Positions 1 to 8,782 of a stretch of DNA of 64,000 nt are shown here, piece after piece. Origin of the DNA: a candidate division LCP-89 bacterium B3_LCP (GTDB lineage Bacteria > Electryoneota > B3-LCP); the NCBI GenBank assembly GCA_005223185.1, contig NJBN01000001.1:373210-437209 (forward strand). The letters are read 5' to 3'. Numbering within the stretch: position 1 is the first letter of the stretch; each line of letters opens with the position of its first letter. The notes below the pieces were generated by a model. That model did no database searches. It was not told the DNA's origin and saw nothing but the letters and a program-made list of their open reading frames with translations. A program made the position numbers and the translations under genes.

Positions 1-976
1 TCCGGATTGGCTGGATGAGATGGTCGCGGCTGCTGAAAAGTACCAGAATGTGGGAGCGGTGGGTGCCAAACTGCTCTATCCTGATGAAACCATTCAGCAT
101 GCTGGAGTTGCATTTCACTATTTCACCAGCTTAAAACGGTATAAGCCCTACCATATTTTCAGGGATTTTCCCCGGGGAGCACCGGCGGTGAACAAGGAGC
201 TGGAATTCCAGGTTGTTACGGGAGCGTGCCTGTTGACTCCCAAATCAATCTTCCATGAAATGGGAGGCTTTGACGAGAGATTCATCAATGAATTTGAAGA
301 CGTGGATTACTGTCTGCGGCTGAGGGATAAAGGGTATAAAGTGATCTATACGCCCAAGGCGGAACTTATTCATTACGAGGGACAGACGCCCGGACGCCAC
401 GATCATCTGGATAAGAACGGTTTGCTGCTGCAGGAAAAATGGGGCTCCCGCTTCCGGTCGGACGACTTGCAGTATTTAGAACCAGAAGGATTTGCGATTA
501 TGGAAGAGGGAAATGGCGCTCTGTCCATATACCCGGGTGCCGAACTGCAGCAATGGTGGGATGAGATTCAGAAGTTTGTAAAGGCAAGCCTGTTCCGGGA
601 AGTAATAGCTGAGATAGAGGAGTTAGCTCAGATAATACCCTTTGATTATGAGATATTAGAACTTAAAGGGAATTGCCATTTGAATCTTGGCGAGATAAAG
701 GAAGCTCGCAGTGCTTTTGCCAATGCTCAGTCAATGGAACCGCATAGTCCGGGACCTAAATGGGGTTTGGCGCAGGTTGCCGCGGCTGACGGCAAAATGC
801 GTGAAGCTGGTATGCGTGTTCAGCGCCTAATCAGGGAATTCCCCCAAGACGAAAGGCGCGATGATTGGTTGAGTTTAGTGAAAGCAGTTGATGATAGTAC
901 TGTTGGCAGAAAGGGTGTTGATTATAGTTTTAAACCAAATAGCCTTACACCGCCCGGGAATGAATTCCCAGGCTAA
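1..976 (+). CDS. Family 2 glycosyltransferase, 5' end missing
   Basis: The reading frame is already open at the first bases of the window, so the N-terminal nucleotide-binding half lies outside. The visible part matches the second half of the GT-A fold: a GAVGAKLLYPD segment, a VTGACLLTP acceptor-loop motif and the GGFDERF...EDVDYCLRLR signature of the GT2 rhamnosyl/galactosyl-transferase group. After about residue 180 (counting from the first visible Met at 20) a helical TPR-like extension follows, with an LKGNCHLNLGEIKEARSAFANAQ helix pair. It is closely similar, segment by segment, to the complete gene at 1245, so the two are tandem paralogues. The likely role is adding sugars to a cell-surface glycan or glycoprotein; donor and acceptor cannot be read from the sequence. 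Confidence 0.85.
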   Translation, partial: PDWLDEMVAAAEKYQNVGAVGAKLLYPDETIQHAGVAFHYFTSLKRYKPYHIFRDFPRGAPAVNKELEFQVVTGACLLTPKSIFHEMGGFDERFINEFEDVDYCLRLRDKGYKVIYTPKAELIHYEGQTPGRHDHLDKNGLLLQEKWGSRFRSDDLQYLEPEGFAIMEEGNGALSIYPGAELQQWWDEIQKFVKASLFREVIAEIEELAQIIPFDYEILELKGNCHLNLGEIKEARSAFANAQSMEPHSPGPKWGLAQVAAADGKMREAGMRVQRLIREFPQDERRDDWLSLVKAVDDSTVGRKGVDYSFKPNSLTPPGNEFPG

Positions 977-1244
977 TTTTATGCTGTCCCGCTGAAGCGG
1001 GACGCTCTAAATGTTTTCGTCCCGCCAAGGCGGGACAGAAATTGAATACCTCGGGAATTCATTCCCGAGGTACTGCGTATGTTCTATATAATCGGATTAG
1101 CTTTAAATCAAAGATGTAGGGTAGGCTAAGTGTAGGCTTAGCCGGAACGCAGGCTACCGTAATAAAAAAAAGGTGGACTTCATCCGTCGGCTGACGGATT
1201 TAGGCCACCCTACAATTTCTTCAGCTTTTGGAACATAGCTCACC
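977..1244. repeat. Intergenic cluster of GC-rich hairpin repeats
   Basis: The gap between the two glycosyltransferases holds several near-perfect inverted repeats. GTCCCGC/GCGGGAC lies at 986-1003, GTCCCGCC/GGCGGGAC at 1019-1036 and CCTCGGGAAT/ATTCCCGAGG at 1049-1070. It also has a 'gtaggctaag...cttagcc' block near 1120-1145 and a 'cacc-ctac' block near 1205. The same motif vocabulary (gtaggg, gtcccgc, gcgaagcgaag) returns in other gaps of this window, so these are dispersed genomic repeats, some of which may act as terminators. No gene is visible. Confidence 0.7.
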
Positions 1245-2369
1245 ATGAAAATTACTGCAAGCATAATTATCCCCGTACGCAATAACCTGGAGTTCACCAG
1301 GAACTGTCTGAAATCCATCAGGGATACAGCAGAGGGGATAGACTATGAAATAATCGTGATCGATAACGCCTCCGATGATGGTTCCTCTGATATGTTAAAG
1401 GATGAAGCGGATAACGGCAAGTTAAAACATATTTACAATGAACAGCCACGGCATTTTGCCGCTTCCTGCAATCAGGGAGCGGAAACCGCATGCGGTGATT
1501 ACTTGGTCTTCCTCAATAATGATATTGTGGCAAAGGATGGCTGGCTGAGAGAGATGATGGTAGTTGCTGAAAAATCGCCAGACGTCGGCGCTGTAGGGGC
1601 AAAATTGCTCTATCCGGATGGTACCATTCAGCATGCAGGAGTAGCATTTCATTATTTCGAGTCTTTAGGGCAGTTCAGACCGTATCATCTCTTCCGCACC
1701 TTTCCTGCTGACTCGGAAACGGTAAATAAGGTGAGAGAATTTCAGGCTGTAACGGGTGCGTGTATGCTCACACCCGCCTCCGTTTTTCAAGAGATAGGCG
1801 GATTTGATGAAGGGTACGTAAACTGCTTCGAGGATATAGATTATTGTCTGCATTTAGGAGCTAAGGGTCTGAAAATCATCTATGCACCCCAAGCAGAACT
1901 GATTCACTATGAAGGACAGACGAAAGGGAGGAATGACAACGTTGATCATTCATGTTCATTGCTGATGAGTAAGTGGAGCGGCAAGGTTTATTGTGATGAT
2001 TATGATATCGTTCAGGGAGAAGGATATTTACTCAGGGTGACAGACGATTTCAATCTTTGTATTCATCCCGGTGATGAAATAAGGGATTGGCACCAGGCAA
2101 TTCTGCAGTTAGTGGAACTGAAACAGTTTCGGATGGCGCTTGATGAAATTGACAAAATCGGTAGAGTCATCGGAGGCAGCAAAGTCTCTTTGCATAAGCT
2201 GAAAGGGAAATGCCATCTCGAACTGGGTGAGTCGGAAGAAGCCAAACTTGCTTTTGCTCGAGCGATGGCTGTTGATCCTGAAGATACTGAAGCGAGATGG
2301 GGACTCGAACAGGTGGGATTGAAAGAAGAGGATCGAGGGGTTGCCTTAAAATCCGGCCTGTCATTCTGA
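1245..2369 (+). CDS. Family 2 glycosyltransferase with C-terminal helical-repeat extension
   Basis: Complete 374-residue protein. Residues 1-110 form the GT-A nucleotide-sugar half (SIIIPVRNNLEFTRNCLKSI; EIIVIDNASDDGS; YLVFLNNDIV, where NND sits at the usual metal-binding DxD position). Residues 110-230 carry the GAVGAKLLYPDG, AVTGACMLTP and GGFDEGYVNCFEDIDYCL motifs of GT2 enzymes that act on surface polysaccharides. Residues 280-365 resemble TPR helices (LHKLKGKCHLELGESEEAKLAFARAMAVDP). It has no signal peptide or membrane helix, so it is probably cytosolic or peripheral. It is a tandem duplicate of the gene cut by the left edge. The ATG at 1245 has only a weak ribosome site (GGAAC). The sugar and acceptor are unknown. 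Confidence 0.9.
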   Translation: MKITASIIIPVRNNLEFTRNCLKSIRDTAEGIDYEIIVIDNASDDGSSDMLKDEADNGKLKHIYNEQPRHFAASCNQGAETACGDYLVFLNNDIVAKDGWLREMMVVAEKSPDVGAVGAKLLYPDGTIQHAGVAFHYFESLGQFRPYHLFRTFPADSETVNKVREFQAVTGACMLTPASVFQEIGGFDEGYVNCFEDIDYCLHLGAKGLKIIYAPQAELIHYEGQTKGRNDNVDHSCSLLMSKWSGKVYCDDYDIVQGEGYLLRVTDDFNLCIHPGDEIRDWHQAILQLVELKQFRMALDEIDKIGRVIGGSKVSLHKLKGKCHLELGESEEAKLAFARAMAVDPEDTEARWGLEQVGLKEEDRGVALKSGLSF

Positions 2370-2548
2370 GCCCGCCGAAGGCGAGACGAAGAATCTCTTT
2401 TTATCCTGTATCCCGTAGCCGGGGTCGCCTGCGGCTATGGTGTCCCTGACCCCGATATGAGACTCTTCGCTTCGCTCTCCGTAGGAGTCCTTCGCTCAGA
2501 GTGACCCTTCTGAGACAGCCCCTTTGTCCATGTGGGCTTGAATGCTGT
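2370..2548. repeat. Convergent intergenic repeat (gagactcttcgc family)
   Basis: This gap lies between convergent genes and contains 'cccgccgaaggcgagac', 'tagccggggtcgcctgcggcta' and 'gagactcttcgcttcgctctcc...cttcgctcagagtgaccc'. The same 'cactctgagcgaagcgaagagtctc' string appears inverted at 13363-13388, and a 'cttcgctccgccttcggcgggctcagaatgac' type copy lies at 17926-17954. It is a dispersed hairpin repeat of the kind common in FCB genomes and may also serve as a bidirectional terminator. No gene is seen. Confidence 0.65.
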
Positions 2549-4231
2549 TTATTTGATCAGCAGAAGCCGTTCCACCTGGTGAAGTTGACCGGATTCCAGC
2601 AAAGCTAAGTAGATACCTGATGCCAGATGACTGCCATCAAATGACATTCGGTGTGAGCCACCTTCAATCTCTCTATTGAGCAGCGTGGTAATTACCTGTC
2701 CTGCGAGATTGTAAATTGTCAGCTTTGTGTGCCCAGCGACAGGGATAGTGAAGCTCAACGAAGTCACTGGATTGAAGGGATTCGGGGAGCTGCTTAGATA
2801 CAGGCTATTTTCAATATCAACTCCGTTAGGTTTCGCAGATGGCAACTCTATCCTCTCCGTCTGGTCCCATCCACTTATAAGCGCGTAGGCATCCTGATCT
2901 GCCGAAAGTGAACCTGATGGAGCTTCTTTTTCTACTATGAAGTAGGCTGATGTGTAGATAGAGTCGGGATAATCACCGGCGTACCACCAGTATTCGTATG
3001 TACCCGGCATGGCGAAGGGTGAGACGTACACATCAAGTTCGCGGGAGAGTGAATCGCCAGCACTTATTAAATTCCCTTCTCGCAGGAACTTGGGACCCAC
3101 CGATTGACCGTTAGGCAGGATTATTTCCGCCCAGACATCGAATACGGCGTAATTAGTTAGATCACAGGTTACTGCAGCCACAAAATCAAATGATCCACCT
3201 TCCGGAGGAATAACGACGGGTGGATTTAGCGGTTCCGCGTACATGGTCAGGTTGCCCGGAACAAAACCCGGTTGATCGAAGTAGTAAGCTCCCATATCAG
3301 CTATAGTGCCGTCCGGGTCAGCCGGAGATCCGGGGTTGCCCGCATCGATGCAGGGTGAATTGGCTAACAAGTGAAAATCATCATTGTCAGGATCGACGAA
3401 CTGCGGATCTTCATTGATATTGCCTATTCCGGGCCAACCACCACCGATATCGCTGTAGGTGGCTGAGTAAACACTTCCCATCGTGTTGTCCCAGAAGATA
3501 CAGTTGACGAAGGAACTGGTACTTCCGTTTGAAGAGAGCACCGCAGGTGAGCTGTTTTGTACTACGGTGCAATTCAGTACCTGACAATGGTCATCCCAGA
3601 AGTAAATTGCTCCACCATTTAACCCTGACGAGTTATCGTGGAATACACAATATTCTACAACGCTATTCTCGTCATTGCCGAAGTTGATTGCACCTCCGCC
3701 AATATCCACCTGATTATCCCAGCAAACATTATAGCGGAACTGAACATGTCCCCACAAGGAGTACATAGCCGCTCCTCTATTGGCTTCATTATGCTGGAAG
3801 GTAGAATGTTCGACAATTGCGTTGGATTGATAGAGATAGAATACTCCACCATATCCGCTCGGAGATGTATCAGCATTCTCAAAGAGGCAGTAGGTGAAGC
3901 TGGAAGTATCCGCATTGTCCTGGTAAATAAATCCACCCCAGGTAATGCCAGGATCAGTGGTGAAATAGATGGAATCCTCTTCAGCGCCTATCGCTTCGAC
4001 AATCCCGTTCACTTCAAATTCATAGTTATCTTCGAAAATAACAGTCACGCCTGGTTCAATTATGAGAACACTGTCTGCGGGAACAAAAAGATCACCTTGC
4101 ACTATATAAGGTGAACCAGCTGCATCCCACAAACCTGATACTGTGCCACTTACATTTGTATCAGCAAAAGCTGACGATGTAAGCACAAATCCAAGAAGTC
4201 CCACAATGAATAAAGTCATAGTAACCTTCAT
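2549..4231 (-). CDS. Secreted parallel beta-helix protein with type IX-like C-terminal sorting domain
   Basis: A 560-residue secreted protein. The ATG at 4231 is preceded five bases upstream by GAGGAGG. It starts a clean signal peptide (MKVTMTLFIVGLLGFVLTSSAFA), whereas the longer frame from 4276 would begin inside the promoter. Residues 35-300 are right-handed beta-helix repeats of the 'probable pectate lyase/choice-of-anchor' style (FRYNVCWDNQ, VEYCVFHDNSSGLNGGAIYF, VLNCTVVQNSS). The helix ends with the typical DPQFVDPDNDDFHLLANSPCIDAGNP stretch. A beta-sandwich linker follows, and the last 80 residues are the sorting domain (SSPNPFNPVTSLSFTIP ... SGIYLALLESG ... LLIK). It is probably exported by a type IX-like system to the surface or medium. 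No catalytic residues are recognisable, so an adhesive or glycan-binding role is as likely as an enzymatic one. Confidence 0.88.
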   Translation of the reverse strand: MKVTMTLFIVGLLGFVLTSSAFADTNVSGTVSGLWDAAGSPYIVQGDLFVPADSVLIIEPGVTVIFEDNYEFEVNGIVEAIGAEEDSIYFTTDPGITWGGFIYQDNADTSSFTYCLFENADTSPSGYGGVFYLYQSNAIVEHSTFQHNEANRGAAMYSLWGHVQFRYNVCWDNQVDIGGGAINFGNDENSVVEYCVFHDNSSGLNGGAIYFWDDHCQVLNCTVVQNSSPAVLSSNGSTSSFVNCIFWDNTMGSVYSATYSDIGGGWPGIGNINEDPQFVDPDNDDFHLLANSPCIDAGNPGSPADPDGTIADMGAYYFDQPGFVPGNLTMYAEPLNPPVVIPPEGGSFDFVAAVTCDLTNYAVFDVWAEIILPNGQSVGPKFLREGNLISAGDSLSRELDVYVSPFAMPGTYEYWWYAGDYPDSIYTSAYFIVEKEAPSGSLSADQDAYALISGWDQTERIELPSAKPNGVDIENSLYLSSSPNPFNPVTSLSFTIPVAGHTKLTIYNLAGQVITTLLNREIEGGSHRMSFDGSHLASGIYLALLESGQLHQVERLLLIK

Positions 4232-4264
4232 TATAACCTCCTCGCTTAAAGTTAGTTGTCTTTC

Positions 4265-4293
4265 AATATAATACATCTATCTCGAGTTGTCAA
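4265..4293 (-). promoter_or_regulatory. Sigma-70-type promoter of the beta-helix gene
   Basis: On the minus strand TTGACA (4288-4293) and TATATT (4265-4270) are separated by exactly 17 bases, 34 bases upstream of the ATG at 4231. The -35 box overlaps the TGA stop codon of the upstream methyltransferase gene. The beta-helix gene can therefore be transcribed separately from the genes before it. Confidence 0.75.
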
Positions 4294-5030
4294 GTACTTT
4301 TTTTCGCACTGGCAAAAATAGTTGATGATAGAAATGGAATTGTGGTTGTATCACCTCTAAATATCGTTTTTCTAAGTAATTGCTGTAACCTCTCATTTTT
4401 AACTACATCCATCGGTGCAGTCAGCAATTTTGCCTGAACCTCCTTGAATCCACTTTCACCGATGATCTTTCTGATTTCGCTTTCTGTGTAGATTCTGGCT
4501 CTTGCCCAAGCATCGTGTATCTTTTTTGGCAACCAGGAGAAGAATGGTACGCGGTTCCAGGGTAGTAAGGGGAGATCCGCTCCGTGAGTTTCGAATATCC
4601 ACCAGCGGTGAGGAACCGATAGGATTATCCTTCCTTCTGGCTTAAGCACTCTATGAATTTCGTTTAATACTTTAGCCTGATCAGGTACGTGTTCCAGCAT
4701 CTCAAAGCAGGTTATACAATCAAACGTTTCATCTCGAAAGGGCAGTCTCTGGGCACTACCTCCTATTAGTGTGATATTCTCCGCATTGCTACGATCTAAT
4801 TCATCATGGAACTCCGCCAATCTGTGATGTTGAAGATCAATACCAATGGCATAATCGACATGTTGAGCGAAGAATTCCGTCTGACTGGCATTACCACAAC
4901 CAATATCCAGCAAACTTCCGCCACCTTGAAGGTTATCAGTCATGGCAAGCGCCACGCGATAACGTCTCTGGTGAAAGAAGCTTCCCCGGGGAATCGGTTC
5001 ACCGGGGAGAATGTACTGCAGTTGCTTCAT
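4290..5030 (-). CDS. Class I SAM-dependent methyltransferase
   Basis: A 246-residue protein of the Methyltransf_11/UbiE-like group. Motif I is LLDIGCGNASQTEFFA (about residues 41-56), followed by an acidic post-I residue in AIGIDLQ. Motif II is DCITCFEMLEHVPD and motif III is VLKPEGRIILSVPHR, all in the expected order. The C-terminal half (WWIFETHGADLPLLPWNRVPF) is typical of methyltransferases found in lipid, quinone or polysaccharide clusters. The start codon overlaps the stop of the upstream HpnE-like gene as ATGA, so the two are translationally coupled and probably modify the same lipid or isoprenoid product. The substrate cannot be deduced. Confidence 0.85.
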   Translation of the reverse strand: MKQLQYILPGEPIPRGSFFHQRRYRVALAMTDNLQGGGSLLDIGCGNASQTEFFAQHVDYAIGIDLQHHRLAEFHDELDRSNAENITLIGGSAQRLPFRDETFDCITCFEMLEHVPDQAKVLNEIHRVLKPEGRIILSVPHRWWIFETHGADLPLLPWNRVPFFSWLPKKIHDAWARARIYTESEIRKIIGESGFKEVQAKLLTAPMDVVKNERLQQLLRKTIFRGDTTTIPFLSSTIFASAKKST

Positions 5031-6385
5031 TTCTTCTTGAGTACCCCCCCGGCTGCGCGTTCCCCCGACCTCACCGCCGCTTCAACAGTGGGCGGCAAGT
5101 GGTTCAACCAGTCGCCTGCTAAGAACATGTTATTTAATGGGGTTGTCTGCGGAAGAGCTTTGCCCCAGAGTTCTGATGGTCGCAATGGCGTGGCGCGATT
5201 TTCGGTGATGAATTGTCTGTGCTTCCACCTAACTGTTTTTAGTTCAGGGAAAAGGCGGGTGCATTCTGCTATGATTCTTTCTATCTGGTTATTTTTCTCG
5301 TCAAGTTTTAGATGATCCTCCGGGATGTTGCCTAAGAGCAGGCAGATGGGTGCCTGCCGGTTCCCCCAGATACGGGCGAAATCAAAAAGCCACTCGGCAG
5401 TTTGACCGGGCAAGCAAGTGAAGGCGTCGAATATAGGACGCTTATCAGACCAGAGGTACAGCGAACTGATGGGATTCGGTTGCCATTTGTCCAGCTTATA
5501 TTCCGATTTCAAGGTGTTATAAGAAGGAAGTGAGGTTTGTAAGAAACCCAACGACCAGGGAGGAACGGCGATTACGGCGGCATTACATTCCAGGTGTTGC
5601 CCATCTTTTAAGATAACACCAGTTATCCTATTGTTCAGCGTTGTTATACCCGTAACTTTTGCGTTCGTAATAACCTTAATACCAGCATCTTCCAGAGTAA
5701 TTCCTACCTCTGTGTTGAATACAGTTCCTAAGGGCTCCTGTGCGTATCCCAATCGCCCACCTAATAAACCTTTGCAGAATCCTTCTTTTATCACGGTCTG
5801 CAAATCACGTATAGAGACATTCCTGGCAGAAGTATTCAGGGTTGCGTGTATCAAAGGATCCCAGAAAATGCGGCGTTCTTCATTTTGCCAGAATGAGTCC
5901 AACCATTTTTCCGCACTAAGCGATGGATTGATCGCTTCTGAAAGGAGCTTATGAGCAGTCAATACCGTTCTGCGGCGTGCTTCCCCGGAGAGCAGCGGAA
6001 ATGTCAACAATCCCGCCGCTAAGTTCCAGGGCGCTGGCATTGGTCTAAAGTGCAGCCTGATTTTCTTACTGGATGAGTCTCTAAAAGGGATGGAATTTAG
6101 CCAGGGGAAGGTGAATGATTCAGCGATTCCCATATCCTTTAATAGAGCTCTTGTTGCTCGGTAGGAACTTAAGAATAGATGGGGACCGTTATCGAATGGC
6201 GTGCCGGTTGCTCGATCTGCATAACTGCAGAGTCTTCCGCCTAAAAAGCTCCGCGCTTCTATAATGGTTACATCACAGCCGCTGTTTCGCAAGCGCCATG
6301 CTGCTGATATTCCGGCTATCCCGCCGCCGATGATGAGGATGTGCAAGTGGATTCTTAATTTTAATGGTAAATTCAAGTACAACAC
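5027..6385 (-). CDS. HpnE-like FAD-dependent oxidoreductase (squalene/phytoene desaturase family)
   Basis: A 452-residue flavoprotein. The N-terminal dinucleotide-binding motif is ILIIGGGIAGISAAWRLRNSG, then an acidic ribose-binding residue (IIEA) and the GGR motif (FLGGRLCS). DNGPHLFLSSYRATRALLKDMG matches the 'DNGQH' substrate region of hydroxysqualene dehydroxylases (HpnE). The C-terminal AGDW...PTVEAAVRSGERAAGGVL closes the FAD site. HpnE normally acts after HpnC/HpnD in squalene synthesis for hopanoids or related isoprenoids, but neither partner is in this window. A carotenoid-type desaturase or an amine oxidase is the alternative. The frame opens with GTG at 6385, which has no good ribosome site; an internal TTG about 36 bases downstream is possible. 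It is coupled to the methyltransferase downstream. Confidence 0.75.
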   Translation of the reverse strand: MLYLNLPLKLRIHLHILIIGGGIAGISAAWRLRNSGCDVTIIEARSFLGGRLCSYADRATGTPFDNGPHLFLSSYRATRALLKDMGIAESFTFPWLNSIPFRDSSSKKIRLHFRPMPAPWNLAAGLLTFPLLSGEARRRTVLTAHKLLSEAINPSLSAEKWLDSFWQNEERRIFWDPLIHATLNTSARNVSIRDLQTVIKEGFCKGLLGGRLGYAQEPLGTVFNTEVGITLEDAGIKVITNAKVTGITTLNNRITGVILKDGQHLECNAAVIAVPPWSLGFLQTSLPSYNTLKSEYKLDKWQPNPISSLYLWSDKRPIFDAFTCLPGQTAEWLFDFARIWGNRQAPICLLLGNIPEDHLKLDEKNNQIERIIAECTRLFPELKTVRWKHRQFITENRATPLRPSELWGKALPQTTPLNNMFLAGDWLNHLPPTVEAAVRSGERAAGGVLKKK

Positions 6386-6498
6386 ATAATATATCTGTAC
6401 ACAACCTCTTTTTCAAGCATATCCGCACTTGATATTTATAAAACCACTTAAATGCTTGAGTGCTGTCGATATCTCTGCAACCTCAACCGTAAATTCTC

Positions 6499-6527
6499 TT
6501 GATTTTGATTTCTGATTTCATTAAATT
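6499..6527 (+). promoter_or_regulatory. Probable sigma-70-type promoter of the partner-switching operon
   Basis: TTGATT (6499-6504) and TAAATT (6522-6527) are spaced by 17 bases and lie about 38 bases before the STAS gene start at 6565. They are in the gap between divergent genes. The boxes are imperfect matches, so this is a moderate prediction. Confidence 0.45.
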
Positions 6528-6564
6528 ATGCGCAAGAGGAATTAACCCCTTACAAGGAGGGCAT

Positions 6565-6903
6565 ATGAAGTTGAAAAGCCGCGTAACCGATGGCGTTCTT
6601 GTTCTTGAAGTAAAAGGCAAGGTTATGGGCGGACCGGATGCCGCCGCTTTCCAGGATGTGGTAAAATCCGAAATTGGCAATGGGCATAAGCAGTTTGTCT
6701 TCGATCTGGGTGGAGTTGACTGGATGAATTCATCCGGGTTGGGGATCTTAATTGGCGGTCTCACTACCATTAAGAACGCGGGCGGGCAGTTGAAATTAGC
6801 CAATGTCACCGAAAAAATCCAGAGCCTCTTCATGATCACCAAACTGGTGACCATATTCGATTCACATAAGACCGTGGAAGATGCTCTGAAGGCTTATCAG
6901 TAA
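6565..6903 (+). CDS. Anti-sigma factor antagonist (STAS domain)
   Basis: A 112-residue single STAS domain. The ATG at 6565 follows AAGGAGGG with good spacing, which excludes the longer frame that begins inside the promoter. The protein reads MKLKSRVTDGVLVLEVKGKV, then FVFDLGGVDWMNSSGLGILI. The Ser pair in MNSSGLG is the conserved phosphorylation site of SpoIIAA/RsbV proteins. It is the switch component of a partner-switching module: a serine kinase phosphorylates it and a PP2C phosphatase restores it. Both partners are encoded immediately downstream (8356 and 6911). The regulated sigma factor or other target is not in the window. Confidence 0.92.
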   Translation: MKLKSRVTDGVLVLEVKGKVMGGPDAAAFQDVVKSEIGNGHKQFVFDLGGVDWMNSSGLGILIGGLTTIKNAGGQLKLANVTEKIQSLFMITKLVTIFDSHKTVEDALKAYQ

Positions 6904-6910
6904 TCCTTTC

Positions 6911-8365
6911 GTGGAATCTTCTGATAAAGAAATCAGTGCTGTGGCGAAAACAGCAACTTCTGCGAATGAAGGTTGGGCTGAGAGACGGGTATTCGAGGAA
7001 CTTGTCCAGCTTCTCCATGAGACTAAACGCGAGATCTCTGAGCGATCACCCGGCGTCATACCAACAGAACGGATGGGTGAATTCCTGGAGCAGTTGAGCC
7101 GTCTGGAACACCTTCTGGAACATATTGGGGAAGTGCAGCAATCCCGCCTGGAAATTCATCTGATAACTCAGATTGCGCTTTCCTTAGCCAGCGCTTTAGA
7201 CCTGAATGACGTTCTCAGTCTCATCTTAGATTCATTAAAGCAGGTTGTGGATTATGATGCCGCGGGAATCTTCGTGTTGAGTAAAGATGGAAATGAAATG
7301 GAGGGAGAGATTTTAAGAGGGTACAGGAGTTCCAAGCGCGGCGCTGTCAGGCAGAAGTTCGGGCAGGGTCTGATGGGATGGGCGATGGAAAATATGGCGC
7401 CTTTGGTCGTTTCCGACGTCTCCCGGGATCCGCGCTATATCGATGCGCGTTCGAGAACTCGTTCGGAATTGGTCGTGCCCATGTTTACTGCTGGCAGGGT
7501 GATAGGAGCATTCAACCTGGAAAGCGACCGCCTGGGCGCTTTCAGTGAGCGTGATGCCAACCATCTCATGACATTTGCGTCACACGCTTCGGTAGCAATT
7601 GAGCGCGCCCGCTTGCATAGGGAGATCCTGGAGAAGAATAAAATAGATGAAGAATTAAGTTTAGCCCGCAGGATGCAGAAGGATCTTCTCCCGGATGAAG
7701 CTCCAGAGTATGAGCGCTTCAAGATTGCGGGTATAAACCGTCCGTCTGAAATGGTGGGAGGGGATTATTACGATTATATTCCCTTGACGCACAAGGATCT
7801 GGGATTGGTCATAGGTGACGTCGTGGGCAAAGGAATACCAGCAGCTTTCACCATGGCTTCATTCAGAGCAGCGCTGCGTATAGAAGCATCCAGTCATTAT
7901 GCCATTTCGACCATATTAGCCAGAGTGAATGATTTCCTGAATGATTCCACCAAACCTGAGATTTTTGTCACAGCTTTTTACGGTGTTCTGGATACCCAGA
8001 CGGGTGATCTGACTTATGCCAATGGCGGCCATAATCCCCCACTCCTGTTTAGAAAAGATGGACAAGTGCAGGAGTTGAGCGAAGGCGGGATGTTACTGGG
8101 TGCTTTTCCGGCTGCCTTATACCATGAGCACAGAGTTACTCTTAATTCCGGAGACGTGCTCCTGTTTTATACTGATGGAGCCACCGAAGCTGAAAACGAT
8201 TCTGAGCAGCAATTCGGAGTTGAACGTTTGAAAGAAGCCGTATCGGTGCTTGTACTTGAAAGTCCCAGCCACATAATAAGCGAACTGCTGAAAGAGATCA
8301 GTGGGTTCTGCGGCGAATCCGGATTGCAGGACGACATTACACTTATGGTAGTGCAATGCCTTTGA
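6911..8365 (+). CDS. GAF-domain SpoIIE-type serine phosphatase
   Basis: A 484-residue protein starting with GTG, seven bases after the STAS gene. Residues 1-75 are helical (EELVQLLHETKREISERSPG). Residues 80-235 are a GAF sensor domain (LNDVLSLILDSLKQVVDYDAAGIFVL ... GQGLMGWAMENMAPLVVSDVSRDPRY). Residues 245-484 are the PP2C SpoIIE/RsbU phosphatase, opening with LARRMQKDLLPDEAPEYERF. The metal-binding motifs are present: GGDYYDYI, IGDVVGKGIPAAF, YANGGHNPPLL, LLFYTDGATEA and a final DDITLMVV. It should dephosphorylate the neighbouring STAS protein in response to whatever the GAF domain binds. Its end overlaps the kinase gene by ten bases, so the three genes are co-expressed. Confidence 0.93.
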   Translation: MESSDKEISAVAKTATSANEGWAERRVFEELVQLLHETKREISERSPGVIPTERMGEFLEQLSRLEHLLEHIGEVQQSRLEIHLITQIALSLASALDLNDVLSLILDSLKQVVDYDAAGIFVLSKDGNEMEGEILRGYRSSKRGAVRQKFGQGLMGWAMENMAPLVVSDVSRDPRYIDARSRTRSELVVPMFTAGRVIGAFNLESDRLGAFSERDANHLMTFASHASVAIERARLHREILEKNKIDEELSLARRMQKDLLPDEAPEYERFKIAGINRPSEMVGGDYYDYIPLTHKDLGLVIGDVVGKGIPAAFTMASFRAALRIEASSHYAISTILARVNDFLNDSTKPEIFVTAFYGVLDTQTGDLTYANGGHNPPLLFRKDGQVQELSEGGMLLGAFPAALYHEHRVTLNSGDVLLFYTDGATEAENDSEQQFGVERLKEAVSVLVLESPSHIISELLKEISGFCGESGLQDDITLMVVQCL

Positions 8366-8778
8366 GAAAGATCGGTGAACTGACAGTACCCAGCGATCCG
8401 GCTTACCTTGAAAAAGTGGATCAATATTCAGATAGGTTGTTCAAGAAGCTCCCTTTGGGCAAAAACGATCTGGATGATATCGCTATAGCGATTTCCGAGG
8501 CTGTAAACAATGCCATGGTACACGGCAACGGACTGGATGCGGACAGGAACGTTCACATCAGCTATTATCTCAGTGCCAGGTATTTGCGAATTGCAGTTAG
8601 GGATGAAGGTGAAGGATTTATTCCCGACAACGTGCCTGATCCCACTGAATCGGAAAATCTTTTAAAGGTTTCCGGAAGAGGTCTGCTTATTATTCGCCAC
8701 TTGATGGATCGCATCGAATGTACCATATTGAAGAATGGAATGAAGATGACTCTGGATAAATTCTTTACAGAAGGGTGA
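8356..8778 (+). CDS. RsbW/SpoIIAB-like serine kinase, anti-sigma type
   Basis: A 140-residue GHKL ATPase. The N box is ISEAVNNAMVHGNG (about residues 47-60), the G1 box is RDEGEGF and the G2 box is SGRGLLIIRHLMD. This is the HATPase_c_2 form seen in anti-sigma kinases. Its role is to phosphorylate the STAS antagonist encoded at 6565 and, when free, to hold its own target. It overlaps the phosphatase gene and is followed four bases later by coaD. The family is sometimes recruited to control processes other than transcription, and no sigma factor gene is adjacent. Confidence 0.9.
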   Translation: MPLRKIGELTVPSDPAYLEKVDQYSDRLFKKLPLGKNDLDDIAIAISEAVNNAMVHGNGLDADRNVHISYYLSARYLRIAVRDEGEGFIPDNVPDPTESENLLKVSGRGLLIIRHLMDRIECTILKNGMKMTLDKFFTEG

Positions 8779-8782
8779 AAAA

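Noticed and set aside
3638-4114. 158-codon frame opposite the beta-helix gene
   Set aside because: Shadow of the real gene; no motif and no ribosome site.
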